Source: Nomia melanderi (Eukaryota; Arthropoda; Insecta; Hymenoptera; Halictidae). From it: 64,000 nucleotides of DNA. Location: positions 1 to 64,000 of the forward strand of contig NW_027475313.1 of the NCBI RefSeq assembly GCF_051020985.1. The letters are read 5' to 3'. Made by a program: the position numbers and the translations under genes. The notes under the pieces are model-generated. The model was not told where the DNA came from. It searched no databases and saw only the letters and a list, made by a program, of their open reading frames with translations. Every line of letters begins with the position of its first letter. The first letter of the stretch is position 1. This document shows positions 1-12,616 of this stretch, in pieces.

Positions 1-2610
1 TATCGTTTTATATCGTTTTATATCGTTTTATTAGTTTTATATAGTTTTATATAGTTTTATATAGTTTTATATAGTTTTATTAGTTTTATATAGTTTTATT
101 TGTTTTATATAGTTTTATATAGTTTTATATAGTTTTATATAGTTTTATATGGTTTAATATAGTTTTATATAATTTTATATACTTTTATAAAGTTTCATAT
201 TGTTTTATATAGTATTATATAGTTTTATTAGTTTCATATAGTTTTTTATAGTTTTATATAGTTTTATATAGTTTTATTAGTTTTATATAGTTTTATACAG
301 TTTAATATAGTTTTATATAGTTCTTTATAATTTTGTATAGTTTTATATAGTTTTATATAGTTTTATACAGTTTTATATAATTTTACTAGTTTTATATAGT
401 TTTATATGGTTTAATAAAGTTTTATACAGTTTTATATAGTTTTATATAGTTTTATTAGTTTTATATAGTTTCATATTGTTTTATATAGTATTATATAGTT
501 TTATATAGTTTTATATAGCTTTAATACACTTTTAAATAGTTTAATATAGTTCTAGATAGCTTTATATAGTTTTATTAGTTTTATATAGTTTTATACAGTG
601 TAATATAGTATTATATAGTTCTTTATAATTTTGTATAGTTTTATATCGTTTTATATAGTTTTATATAGTTTTATATAGTTTTATTAGTTTTATTAGTTTT
701 ATTAGTTTTATTAGTTTTATATAGTTTTATATAGTTTTATTTAGTTTTATATAGTTTTATATAGTTTTATTAGTTTTATATAGTTTCATATTGTTTTATA
801 TAGTATTATATAGTTTTATATAGTTTTATATAGTTTTATATGTTATTATATTGTTTTATATAGTTTTATATAGTTTTATATGTTATTATATAGTTTTAAA
901 TAGTTTTATATAGTTTTATATAGTTTTATATAGTTTTATTAGTTTTATATAGTTTTATATAGTTTAATAAGGTTTTATATAGTTTTATATAGTTTTATAT
1001 AGTATTATATAGTATTATATAGTTTTATATCGTTTTATACAGTTTTATATAGTTTTATATAGTTTTTTTAGTTTTATATAGTTTCATATAATTTTATATA
1101 GTTTTATATAGCTTTATATAGTTTTATATAGTTTTATATAGTTATATATAGTATTTATATAGTTTTATATAGTTTTATTAGTTTTATATAGTTTTATATA
1201 ATTTTATATAGTTTGATATAGTTTTATATAGTTTTATATAGTTTTATTAGTTTTATAAAGTTGTAAATAGTTTCATATAGTTTAATATAGGTTTATATAG
1301 TTTTATATAGTTTTATATAGTATTATATAGTATTATACAGTTTTATATAGTTTTATATAGTTTTATTAGTATTATATAGTTTTATATAGTTTTATATAGT
1401 TTTATATAGTTTTAATACAGTTTTAAATATTTTATTATAGTTTTATATAGTTTTATATAGTTTTATATAGTTTTAATACAGTTTTAAATATTTTATTATA
1501 GTTCTATATAGTTTTATATAGTTTCATATAGTTTCATATAGTTTTATATAGCTTTAAGACAGTTTTTAATAGTTTAATATAGTCCTATATAGTTTTATAT
1601 AGTTTTATTATTTTTATATAGTTTTATATAGTTTTAATACAGTTTTAAATAGTTTAATATAGTTCTATATAGTTTTATATAGTTTTATATAGTTTTATTA
1701 GTTTTATATAGTTTTATATAGTTTTATATAGTTATATATAGTTTTATATAGTTTTATATAGTTTTATTAGTTTTATATAGTTTTATATAGTTTTATATAG
1801 TTATATATAGTTTTATATAGTTTTATATAGTTTTATTAGTTTTATATAGTTTTATATAGTTTTATATAGTTTTATATAGTTTCATATATTTTAATACATT
1901 TTTATTAGTTTTATATTGTTTTATATAGTATTTATATAGTTTTATTAGTTTCATATAGTTTTATACAGTTTTATATAGTTTTATATAGTTTTATATAGTT
2001 TTATTAGTTTTATATAGTTTTATACAGTTTAATATAGTTTTATATAGTTCTTTATAATTTTTTATAGTTTTATATAGTTTTATATAGTTTTATATAGTTT
2101 TATATAGTTTTATATAGTTTTATATAGTTTAATATAGTTTTATATATTTTTATATAGTTTTATATAGTATTATATAGTATTATATAGTTTTATATCGTTT
2201 TATATCGTTTTATATCGTTTTATATAGTTATATTAGTTTTATTAGTTTTATATAGTTTCATATTGTTTTATATAGTATTATATAGTTTTATATAGTTTTA
2301 TATAGTTTTATATGTTATTATATAGTTTTATATAGTTTTATATAGTTTTATATAGTTTTATATAGTTTTATATAGTTTTATATAGTTTTATATGTTATTA
2401 TATAGTTTTATATAGTTTTATATAGTTTTATATGTTATTATATGGTTTTATATAGTTTTATTAGTTTTATATTGCTTCATATAGTTTTATACAGTATTAT
2501 ATAGTTTTATATAGTTTTATATAGTTTTATATAGTTTTATATAGCTTTAATACAGTTTTAAATAGTTTAATATAGTTCTAGATAGCTTTATATAGTTTTA
2601 TTAGTTTTAT
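1..2610 (+). repeat. Higher-order block P, copy 1 (partner at 8,285-10,895)
   Basis: The window opens inside this block. Landmark variants recur in the same order 8,284 bp downstream: GGTTTAATAT at 151, TTTTACTAG at 381, TTAATACACT at 521. After one extra T in the second copy near 8,925 the offset becomes 8,285: TGTTATTATATTG at 841, ATTGCTTCAT at 2,471, CTAGATAG at 2,578. Between landmarks, the lines I compared directly (960-1,510) are identical. Homology stops at 2,610, where this copy continues TAGTTTCAT and the partner ATAGTTTTATACAG. The left end is unknown because the window starts here. Confidence 0.93.
677..712 (+). repeat. Run of four 9-bp units
   Basis: Four consecutive AGTTTTATT nonamers, followed by normal decamers. 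The 9-bp unit usually occurs singly; here it is locally amplified. The same run is present in the partner block at 8,962-8,997. Confidence 0.92.
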
Positions 2611-4160
2611 TAGTTTCATATAGAATTATATAGTTTCATTTAGTTTTATATAGTTTTATATAGTTTTGTATAGTTTTATATAGTTTTATTAGTTTTATAT
2701 AGATTCATATTGTTTTATATAGTATTATATAGTTTTATATAGTTTTATATAGTTTTATATAGTTTTATATAATTTTATATAGTTTTCTTAGTTTTATATA
2801 GTTTTATATAGTTTCATGTAGTTTTATATAGTTTTATATAGTTTTATATAGTTTTATATAGTTTTATATAGTTTTATATAGTTTTATATAGTTTTATTTG
2901 TTTTATATAGTTTTATATAGTTTAATATAGTTTTATATAGTTTCATATAGTTTTATATAGTTACATTTCGTTTTATATAGTTTTACATAGTTTTATATAG
3001 AATTGTATAGTTTCATTTGGTTTTATATAGTTTTATATAGTTTTATATAGTTTTATTTAGTTTTATATAGTTTCATACAGTTTTATATAGTATTATTTAG
3101 TTTTATATAGTTTAATATAGTTTTATATAGTTTTATATAGTTTTATATAATTTTATATAGTTTTCTTAGTTTTATATAGTTTTATATAGTTTCATGTAGT
3201 TTTATATAGTTTTATATAGTTTTATATAGTTTTATATAGTTTTATATAGTTTTATATAGTTTTATATAGTTTTATTTGTTTTATATAGTTTTATATAGTT
3301 TAATATAGTTTTATATAGTTTCATATAGTTTTATATAGTTACATTTCGTTTTATATAGTTTTACATAGTTTTATATAGAATTGTATAGTTTCATTTGGTT
3401 TTATATAGTTTTATATAGTTTTATATAGTTTTATTTAGTTTTATATAGTTTCATATAGTTTTATATAGTATTATTTAGTTTTATATAGTTTAATATAGTT
3501 TTATATAGTTTTATATAGTTTTATATAGTTTCATATAGTTTCATTTAGTTTTATATAGTTTTATATAGATTTATATAGTTTTATATAGTTTTATATAGTT
3601 TTATATAGTTTTATATAGTTTTATTAGTTTTATATAGTTTTATGTATTTTTATACAGTTTTATTAGGTTTATATAGTTTTACATAGTTTCATATAGTTTT
3701 ATATAGTTTCAAATAGTTTTATATAGTATTATATAGTTTCATTTAGTTTTATATAGATTTATATAGTTTTATATAGTTTCATATAGTTTTGTATAGTTTT
3801 ATATAGTTTTATACAGATTAATATATTTTCATATAGTTTTATATAGTATTATATAGTATTATATAGTTTCATACAGTTTTATTAGTATTATATAGTTTTA
3901 TATAGTTCTATATAGTTTAAATAGTTTTATTAGTTTTATATAGTTTTATATAGTTTTATATAGTTATATATAGTTTTTTATAGTTTTATATCGTTTTATT
4001 GGTTTTATATAGTTTTGTATAGTTTTATATAGTTATATATAGTTTTATATAGTTTTATATAGTTTTATTACTTTTATATAGTTTTGTATTGTTTTATATA
4101 GTTATATATAGTTTTATATAGTTTTATATAGTTTTATTAGTTTTATATAGTTTTATATAG
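2590..4160 (+). repeat. Higher-order block R, copy 1 (tandem period 1,686 bp)
   Basis: Landmarks repeat exactly 1,686 bp later: TAGAATTATA at 2,621 and 4,307, TTCTTAG at 2,785 and 4,471, TATTTG at 2,895 and 4,581, TTACATTTCG at 2,961 and 4,647, GTTTTGTATT at 4,081 and 5,767. It contains the 378-bp tandem pair at 2,741-3,496, then a section with TATGTATTTTTATACAG (3,641) that recurs near 31,089. A weaker match continues to the left through the common TTTAATACAG phrase. Confidence 0.92.
2741..3496 (+). repeat. Nested 378-bp tandem duplication inside block R copy 1
   Basis: Two adjacent units, 2,741-3,118 and 3,119-3,496. The rare variant TTACATTTCG lies at 2,961 and 3,339 and TTTTCTTAG at 2,783 and 3,161, each 378 bp apart. 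The units differ at TTTCATACAG (first, about 3,071) versus TTTCATATAG (second). That difference is also present in block R copy 2, so this duplication is older than the 1,686-bp one. Confidence 0.93.
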
Positions 4161-4275
4161 TTTTATATAGTTTCATATAGTTTCATATAGTTTTATATAG
4201 TTTTATATAGTTTTATATAGTTTTATATAGTTTTAATACAGTTTTAATTAGTTTAATATAGTTCTATATAGTTTT

Positions 4276-5846
4276 ATATAGTTTTATTAGTTTTATTAGT
4301 TTCATATAGAATTATATAGTTTCATTTAGTTTTATATAGTTTTATATAGTTTTGTATAGTTTTATATAGTTTTATTAGTTTTATATAGATTCATATTGTT
4401 TTATATAGTATTATATAGTTTTATATAGTTTTATATAGTTTTATATAGTTTTATATAATTTTATATAGTTTTCTTAGTTTTATATAGTTTTATATAGTTT
4501 CATGTAGTTTTATATAGTTTTATATAGTTTTATATAGTTTTATATAGTTTTATATAGTTTTATATAGTTTTATATAGTTTTATTTGTTTTATATAGTTTT
4601 ATATAGTTTAATATAGTTTTATATAGTTTCATATAGTTTTATATAGTTACATTTCGTTTTATATAGTTTTACATAGTTTTATATAGAATTGTATAGTTTC
4701 ATTTGGTTTTATATAGTTTTATATAGTTTTATATAGTTTTATTTAGTTTTATATAGTTTCATACAGTTTTATATAGTATTATTTAGTTTTATATAGTTTA
4801 ATATAGTTTTATATAGTTTTATATAGTTTTATATAATTTTATATAGTTTTCTTAGTTTTATATAGTTTTATATAGTTTCATGTAGTTTTATATAGTTTTA
4901 TATAGTTTTATATAGTTTTATATAGTTTTATATAGTTTTATATAGTTTTATATAGTTTTATTTGTTTTATATAGTTTTATATAGTTTAATATAGTTTTAT
5001 ATAGTTTCATATAGTTTTATATAGTTACATTTCGTTTTATATAGTTTTACATAGTTTTATATAGAATTGTATAGTTTCATTTGGTTTTATATAGTTTTAT
5101 ATAGTTTTATATAGTTTTATTTAGTTTTATATAGTTTCATATAGTTTTATATAGTATTATTTAGTTTTATATAGTTTAATATAGTTTTATATAGTTTTAT
5201 ATAGTTTTATATAGTTTCATATAGTTTCATTTAGTTTTATATAGTTTTATATAGATTTATATAGTTTTATATAGTTTTATATAGTTTTATATAGTTTTAT
5301 ATAGTTTTATTAGTTTTATATAGTTTTATGTATTTTTATACAGTTTTATTAGGTTTATATAGTTTTACATAGTTTCATATAGTTTTATATAGTTTCAAAT
5401 AGTTTTATATAGTATTATATAGTTTCATTTAGTTTTATATAGATTTATATAGTTTTATATAGTTTCATATAGTTTTGTATAGTTTTATATAGTTTTATAC
5501 AGATTAATATATTTTCATATAGTTTTATATAGTATTATATAGTATTATATAGTTTCATACAGTTTTATTAGTATTATATAGTTTTATATAGTTCTATATA
5601 GTTTAAATAGTTTTATTAGTTTTATATAGTTTTATATAGTTTTATATAGTTATATATAGTTTTTTATAGTTTTATATCGTTTTATTGGTTTTATATAGTT
5701 TTGTATAGTTTTATATAGTTATATATAGTTTTATATAGTTTTATATAGTTTTATTACTTTTATATAGTTTTGTATTGTTTTATATAGTTATATATAGTTT
5801 TATATAGTTTTTTATAGTTTTATTAGTTTTATATAGTTTTATATAG
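4276..5846 (+). repeat. Higher-order block R, copy 2
   Basis: Second copy of the 1,686-bp period; all landmarks of copy 1 are present at the same spacing. The copies begin to diverge at about 5,810 (GTTTTTTATA where copy 1 has GTTTTATATA) and are clearly different after 5,846, where a phrase resembling positions 1,062-1,100 of block P starts. Confidence 0.92.
4427..5182 (+). repeat. Nested 378-bp tandem duplication inside block R copy 2
   Basis: Counterpart of 2,741-3,496 shifted by 1,686. TTACATTTCG occurs at 4,647 and 5,025. The first unit again has TTTCATACAG and the second TTTCATATAG. Confidence 0.92.
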
Positions 5847-6057
5847 TTTTTTTAGTTTTATATAGTTTCATATAATTTTATATAGTTTTATATAGTTTTA
5901 AATAGTTTTATATAGTTTTATTAGTTTTATATAGTTTTATATAGTTTTATATATTATTTATATAGTTTTATATAGTTCTATTAGTATTATATAGTTTTAT
6001 ATAGTTTTATATAGTTTTATATAGTTTTATATAGTTTTATATAGTTTTGTATAGTTT

Positions 6058-6590
6058 CATATAGTTTTATATAGTTTTATATAGCTTTAATACAGTTATA
6101 AATAGTTTAATATAGTTCTATATAGTTTTATATAGATTTATTAGTTTTATATAGTTTTATACAGTTTAATATAGTTTTATATAGTTCCTTATAATTTTGT
6201 ATAGTTTTATATAGTTTTATATAGTTTTATATAGTTTTATTAGTTTTATATAGTTTTATATAGTTTTATATAGTTTTATATTGTTTTATTAGTTTTATAT
6301 AGTTTCATATTGTTTCATATAGTATTATATAGTTTTATATAGTTTTATATAGTTTTATATGTTATTATATAGTTTTATATAGTTTTATATAGTTTCATAT
6401 AGTTTTATATAGCTTTAATTCAGTTTTAAATAGTTTAATATAGTTCTATATAGTTTTATATAGATTTATTAGTTTTATATAGTTTTATATAGTTTTATAC
6501 AGTTTAATATAGTTTTATATAGTTCCTTATAATTTTGTATAGTTTTATATAGTTTTATATAGTTTTATATAGTTTTATATAGTTTTATAT
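6058..6590 (+). repeat. Pair of copies about 330 bp apart
   Basis: A segment runs from the CTTTAATACAG-type phrase through AGATTTATTAG to TTCCTTATAATTTTG. It occurs at about 6,058-6,253 and again at about 6,391-6,590. AGATTTATT lies at 6,134 and 6,462, and TTCCTTATAA at 6,185 and 6,523. The second copy has one extra decamer and reads TTTAATTCAG instead of TTTAATACAG. Confidence 0.85.
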
Positions 6591-6600
6591 AGTTTTATAT

Positions 6601-6650
6601 CGTTTTATATCGTTTTATATCGTTTTATATCGTTTTATATCGTTTTATTA
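6601..6650 (+). repeat. Run of five CGTTTTATAT-type units
   Basis: Five consecutive units begin with CG instead of AG, giving five CpG sites spaced 10 bp apart. CpG is otherwise scarce in the array. Shorter runs of three occur at 1-30, about 2,195-2,220, 8,285-8,314 and about 10,480-10,505, so run length is variable. Confidence 0.93.
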
Positions 6651-8284
6651 GTTTTATATAGTTTTATATAGTTTTATTAGTTTTATATAGTTTTATATAG
6701 TTTTATACAGTTTCATATAGTTTTATATATTTTTATTAGTTTTATATAGTTTTATATAGTATTTATATAGTTTTATATAGTTTTATATCGTTTTATTAGT
6801 TTTATATAGTTTTATATAGTTTTATATAGTTTAATATAGTTTAATATAGTTTTATATAGTTTTATATAGTTTTATATATTTTTATATAGTTTTCTATAGT
6901 TTTATATAGTTTTATATTGTTTCATATAGTTTTATACAGTATTATATAGTTTTATATAGTTTTATATAGTTTTATATAGTTTTATATAGTTTTATATAGC
7001 TTTAATACAGTTTTAAATAGTTTAATATAGTTCTAGATAGCTTTATATAGTTTTATTAGTTTTATATAGTTTTATACAGTTTATTATAGTTTTATATTGT
7101 TCTTTATAATTTTGTATAGTTTTATATAGTTCTTTATAATTTTGTATAGTTTTATATAGTTTTATATAGTTTTATATAGTTTTATATAGTTTCATATAGT
7201 TTTATATAGTTTTATATGTTATTATATAGTTTTATATAGTTTTATATAGTTTTATATAGTTTCATATAGTTTTATATAGTTTTATATGTTATTATATAGT
7301 TTTATATAGTTTTATATAGTTTTATATGTTATTATATAGTTTTATATAGTTTTATATAGTTTTATATAGTTTTATTAGTTTTATATAGTTTTATATAGTT
7401 TAATAAGGTTTTATATAGTTTAATATAGTTTTATATAGTATTATATAGTATTATATAGTTTTATATAGTTTTAAATAGTTTTATATAGTTCTTTATAACT
7501 TTGTATAGTTTTATATAGTTTTATATACTTTTATATAGTTTTATTAGTTGTATATAGTTTTATACCGTTTTATATAGTTATATATAATTCTTTATAATTT
7601 TGTATAGTTTTATATAGTTTTATATAGTTTTATATAGTTTTATATAGTTTTATATAGTTTTATTAGTTTTATTAGTTTTATTAGTTTTATATAGTTTTAT
7701 ATTGTTTTATTTAGTTTTATATAGTTTTATATAGTTTTATTTGTTTTATATAGTTTCATACTGTTTTATATAGTATTATATAGTTTTATATAGTTTTATA
7801 TAGTTTTATATAGTTTTATATGTTATTATATAGTTTTATATAGTTTTATATGTTATTATATAGTTTTATATAGTTTTATATAGTTTTATATGTTATTATA
7901 TAGTTTTATATAGTTTTATATAGTTTTATATAGTTTTATATAGTTTTATATAGTTTTATATAGTTTTATTAGTTTTATATAGGTTTTAATAGTTTAATAT
8001 ATTTCTATATAGTTTTATATAGTTTTATTAGTTTTATACAGTTTAATATAGTTTTATATAGTTCCTTATAATTTTGTATAGTCTTATATAGTTTTATATA
8101 GTTTTATATAGTTTTATTAGTTTTATATAGTTTTATATAGTTTTATATAGTTATATATAGTTTTATATATTTTTATATAGTTTTATTAGTTTTATATAGT
8201 TTTATATAGTTTTATATAGTTTTATATTGTTTTATATAGTTTTATATATTTTTATTAATTTTATATAGTTTTATATAGTATTTA

Positions 8285-10895
8285 TATCGTTTTATATCGT
8301 TTTATATCGTTTTATTAGTTTTATATAGTTTTATATAGTTTTATATAGTTTTATATAGTTTTATTAGTTTTATATAGTTTTATTTGTTTTATATAGTTTT
8401 ATATAGTTTTATATAGTTTTATATAGTTTTATATGGTTTAATATAGTTTTATATAATTTTATATACTTTTATAAAGTTTCATATTGTTTTATATAGTATT
8501 ATATAGTTTTATTAGTTTCATATAGTTTTTTATAGTTTTATATAGTTTTATATAGTTTTATTAGTTTTATATAGTTTTATACAGTTTAATATAGTTTTAT
8601 ATAGTTCTTTATAATTTTGTATAGTTTTATATAGTTTTATATAGTTTTATACAGTTTTATATAATTTTACTAGTTTTATATAGTTTTATATGGTTTAATA
8701 AAGTTTTATACAGTTTTATATAGTTTTATATAGTTTTATTAGTTTTATATAGTTTCATATTGTTTTATATAGTATTATATAGTTTTATATAGTTTTATAT
8801 AGCTTTAATACACTTTTAAATAGTTTAATATAGTTCTAGATAGCTTTATATAGTTTTATTAGTTTTATATAGTTTTATACAGTGTAATATAGTATTATAT
8901 AGTTCTTTATAATTTTGTATAGTTTTTATATCGTTTTATATAGTTTTATATAGTTTTATATAGTTTTATTAGTTTTATTAGTTTTATTAGTTTTATTAGT
9001 TTTATATAGTTTTATATAGTTTTATTTAGTTTTATATAGTTTTATATAGTTTTATTAGTTTTATATAGTTTCATATTGTTTTATATAGTATTATATAGTT
9101 TTATATAGTTTTATATAGTTTTATATGTTATTATATTGTTTTATATAGTTTTATATAGTTTTATATGTTATTATATAGTTTTAAATAGTTTTATATAGTT
9201 TTATATAGTTTTATATAGTTTTATTAGTTTTATATAGTTTTATATAGTTTAATAAGGTTTTATATAGTTTTATATAGTTTTATATAGTATTATATAGTAT
9301 TATATAGTTTTATATCGTTTTATACAGTTTTATATAGTTTTATATAGTTTTTTTAGTTTTATATAGTTTCATATAATTTTATATAGTTTTATATAGCTTT
9401 ATATAGTTTTATATAGTTTTATATAGTTATATATAGTATTTATATAGTTTTATATAGTTTTATTAGTTTTATATAGTTTTATATAATTTTATATAGTTTG
9501 ATATAGTTTTATATAGTTTTATATAGTTTTATTAGTTTTATAAAGTTGTAAATAGTTTCATATAGTTTAATATAGGTTTATATAGTTTTATATAGTTTTA
9601 TATAGTATTATATAGTATTATACAGTTTTATATAGTTTTATATAGTTTTATTAGTATTATATAGTTTTATATAGTTTTATATAGTTTTATATAGTTTTAA
9701 TACAGTTTTAAATATTTTATTATAGTTTTATATAGTTTTATATAGTTTTATATAGTTTTAATACAGTTTTAAATATTTTATTATAGTTCTATATAGTTTT
9801 ATATAGTTTCATATAGTTTCATATAGTTTTATATAGCTTTAAGACAGTTTTTAATAGTTTAATATAGTCCTATATAGTTTTATATAGTTTTATTATTTTT
9901 ATATAGTTTTATATAGTTTTAATACAGTTTTAAATAGTTTAATATAGTTCTATATAGTTTTATATAGTTTTATATAGTTTTATTAGTTTTATATAGTTTT
10001 ATATAGTTTTATATAGTTATATATAGTTTTATATAGTTTTATATAGTTTTATTAGTTTTATATAGTTTTATATAGTTTTATATAGTTATATATAGTTTTA
10101 TATAGTTTTATATAGTTTTATTAGTTTTATATAGTTTTATATAGTTTTATATAGTTTTATATAGTTTCATATATTTTAATACATTTTTATTAGTTTTATA
10201 TTGTTTTATATAGTATTTATATAGTTTTATTAGTTTCATATAGTTTTATACAGTTTTATATAGTTTTATATAGTTTTATATAGTTTTATTAGTTTTATAT
10301 AGTTTTATACAGTTTAATATAGTTTTATATAGTTCTTTATAATTTTTTATAGTTTTATATAGTTTTATATAGTTTTATATAGTTTTATATAGTTTTATAT
10401 AGTTTTATATAGTTTAATATAGTTTTATATATTTTTATATAGTTTTATATAGTATTATATAGTATTATATAGTTTTATATCGTTTTATATCGTTTTATAT
10501 CGTTTTATATAGTTATATTAGTTTTATTAGTTTTATATAGTTTCATATTGTTTTATATAGTATTATATAGTTTTATATAGTTTTATATAGTTTTATATGT
10601 TATTATATAGTTTTATATAGTTTTATATAGTTTTATATAGTTTTATATAGTTTTATATAGTTTTATATAGTTTTATATGTTATTATATAGTTTTATATAG
10701 TTTTATATAGTTTTATATGTTATTATATGGTTTTATATAGTTTTATTAGTTTTATATTGCTTCATATAGTTTTATACAGTATTATATAGTTTTATATAGT
10801 TTTATATAGTTTTATATAGTTTTATATAGCTTTAATACAGTTTTAAATAGTTTAATATAGTTCTAGATAGCTTTATATAGTTTTATTAGTTTTAT
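8285..10895 (+). repeat. Higher-order block P, copy 2
   Basis: Near-identical direct repeat of 1-2,610 at an offset of 8,284 bp, becoming 8,285 after an extra T in AGTTTTTATATCG near 8,925. Shared landmarks include GGTTTAATAT (8,435), TTTTACTAG (8,665), TTAATACACT (8,805), TTTGATATAG (about 9,497) and ATTGCTTCAT (10,756). Such a low level of change across 2.6 kb points to a recent event or to an assembly artefact. Confidence 0.93.
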
Positions 10896-12280
10896 ATAGT
10901 TTTATACAGTTTAATATAGTTTTATATAGTTCTTTATAATTTTGTATAGTTTTATATAGTTCTTTATAATTTTGTATAGTTTTATATAGTTTTATATAGT
11001 TTTATTAGTTTTATATAGTTTTATATAGTTTTATATAGTTTTATACAGTTTTATAGAGTTTTATATAGTTTTATATAGTTTTGTATAGTTTTATATAGTT
11101 TTATATAGTTTCATATAGTTTTATATAGTTCTATATAGCTTTAATACATTTTAAATAGTTTAATATAGTTCTATATAGTTGCATATAGTTTTATTAGTTT
11201 TATATAGTTTTATACAGTTTTATATAGTTTTATATATTTCATTACAATTTTGTATAGTTTTATATAGTTTTATATACTTTTATATAGTTTTATTAGTTGT
11301 ATATAGTTTTATACAGTTTAATATAGTTTTATATAGTTCTTTATAATTTTGTATAGTTTTATATAGTTCTTTATAATTTTGTATAGTTTTATATAGTTTT
11401 ATATAGTTTTATTAGTTTTATATAGTTTCATATAGTTTTATATAGTTCTATATAGCTTTAATACAGTTTTAAATAGTTTAATACAGTTCTATATAGTTGT
11501 ATATAGTTTTATTAGTTTTATGTAGTTTTATACAGTTTTATATAGTTTTATATAGTTCATTATAATTTTGTTTAGTTTTATATAGTTTTATATAGTTTTA
11601 TATAGTTTTAAATAGTTTTATATAGTTCTTTATAATTTTGTATAGTTTTATATAGTTTTATATACTTTTATATAGTTTTATTAGTTGTATATAGTTTTAT
11701 ACAGTTTTATATAGTTTTATATAATTCTTTATAATTTTGTATAGTTTTATATAGTTTTATGTAGTTTTATATAGTTTTATATAGTTTTAAGTAGTTTTAT
11801 ATAGTTCATTGTAATTTTGTATAGTTTTATATAGTTTTAAGTAGTTTTATATAGTTCATTGTAATTTTGTATAGTTTTATATAGTTTTATATACTTTTAT
11901 ATAGTTTTATTAGTTTTATATAGTTTTATACAGTTTTATATAGTTTTATATAGTTCTTTATAATTTTGTATAGTTTTATATAGTTTTATATAGTTTAATA
12001 TAGTTCTATATAGTTTTATATAGTTTTATTAGTATTATATAGTTTTATATGCTTTCATATAGTTTAATATAGCTTTATATAGTTTTATATAGTTTTATAT
12101 AGTTTTATATAGTTTTATATAGTTTTATATAGTTTTATATAGTTTTATATAATTTTATATAGTTTCATATAGTGTTATATACTTTTATTAGTTTTAAATA
12201 TTTTAATATAGTTCTATATAGTATTATATAGTTTTATATAGTTTTATATAGTATTATATAGTTTTATATAGTTTTAAATA
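10896..12280 (+). repeat. Mosaic satellite stretch rich in TTCTTTATAATTTTG phrases
   Basis: No unique sequence. The phrase TTCTTTATAATTTTGTATAG occurs repeatedly, twice in close succession near 10,930-10,980 and 11,335-11,375. A pair of segments about 317 bp apart carries CTATATAGCTTTAATACA (11,131 and 11,448), followed by AGTTGCATATAG in the first and AGTTGTATATAG in the second. The segment at 11,620-11,740 recurs near 13,860 and 16,610. Confidence 0.82.
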
Positions 12281-12616
12281 GTTTTATTAGTTTTATATAG
12301 TTTTATATAGTTTTATACAGTTTTACATAGTTTTATATAGTTCTTTATAATTTTGTATAGTTTTATATAGTTTTATATAGTTTAATATATTTCTATATTG
12401 TTTTATATAGTTTTATTATTTTTATATAGTTTTATATAGTTTTATATAATTTTATTAGTTTTATATAGTTTTATATAGTTTTATACAGTTTTACATAGTT
12501 TTATATAGTTCTTTATAATTTTGTATAGTTTTATATAGTTTTATATAGTTTAATATATTTCTATATTGTTTTATATAGTTTTATTAGTTTTATATAGTTT
12601 TATATAGTTTCATATA
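12281..12616 (+). repeat. 168-bp tandem duplication
   Basis: Two adjacent units of 168 bp. TTTTATACAGTTTTACATAG is at 12,311 and 12,479, each followed by TTCTTTATAATTTTGTATAG and TTTAATATATTTCTATATTG. Few differences are visible between the units. Confidence 0.9.

Larger units (their letters stand above)
5847..8284 (+). repeat. Mosaic satellite stretch of block-P-like pieces
   Basis: No gene or unique DNA. It is made of diverged pieces of block P: 5,847-5,900 resembles 1,062-1,120; 7,380-7,460 (TTTAATAAGG at about 7,400) resembles 940-1,020; 7,640-7,970, with three successive 9-bp units and TATGTTATTA variants, resembles 680-900. The phrase TTCTTTATAATTTTGTATAG and its TTCCTTATAA form are frequent. 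Boundaries between pieces are blurred. Confidence 0.85.
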
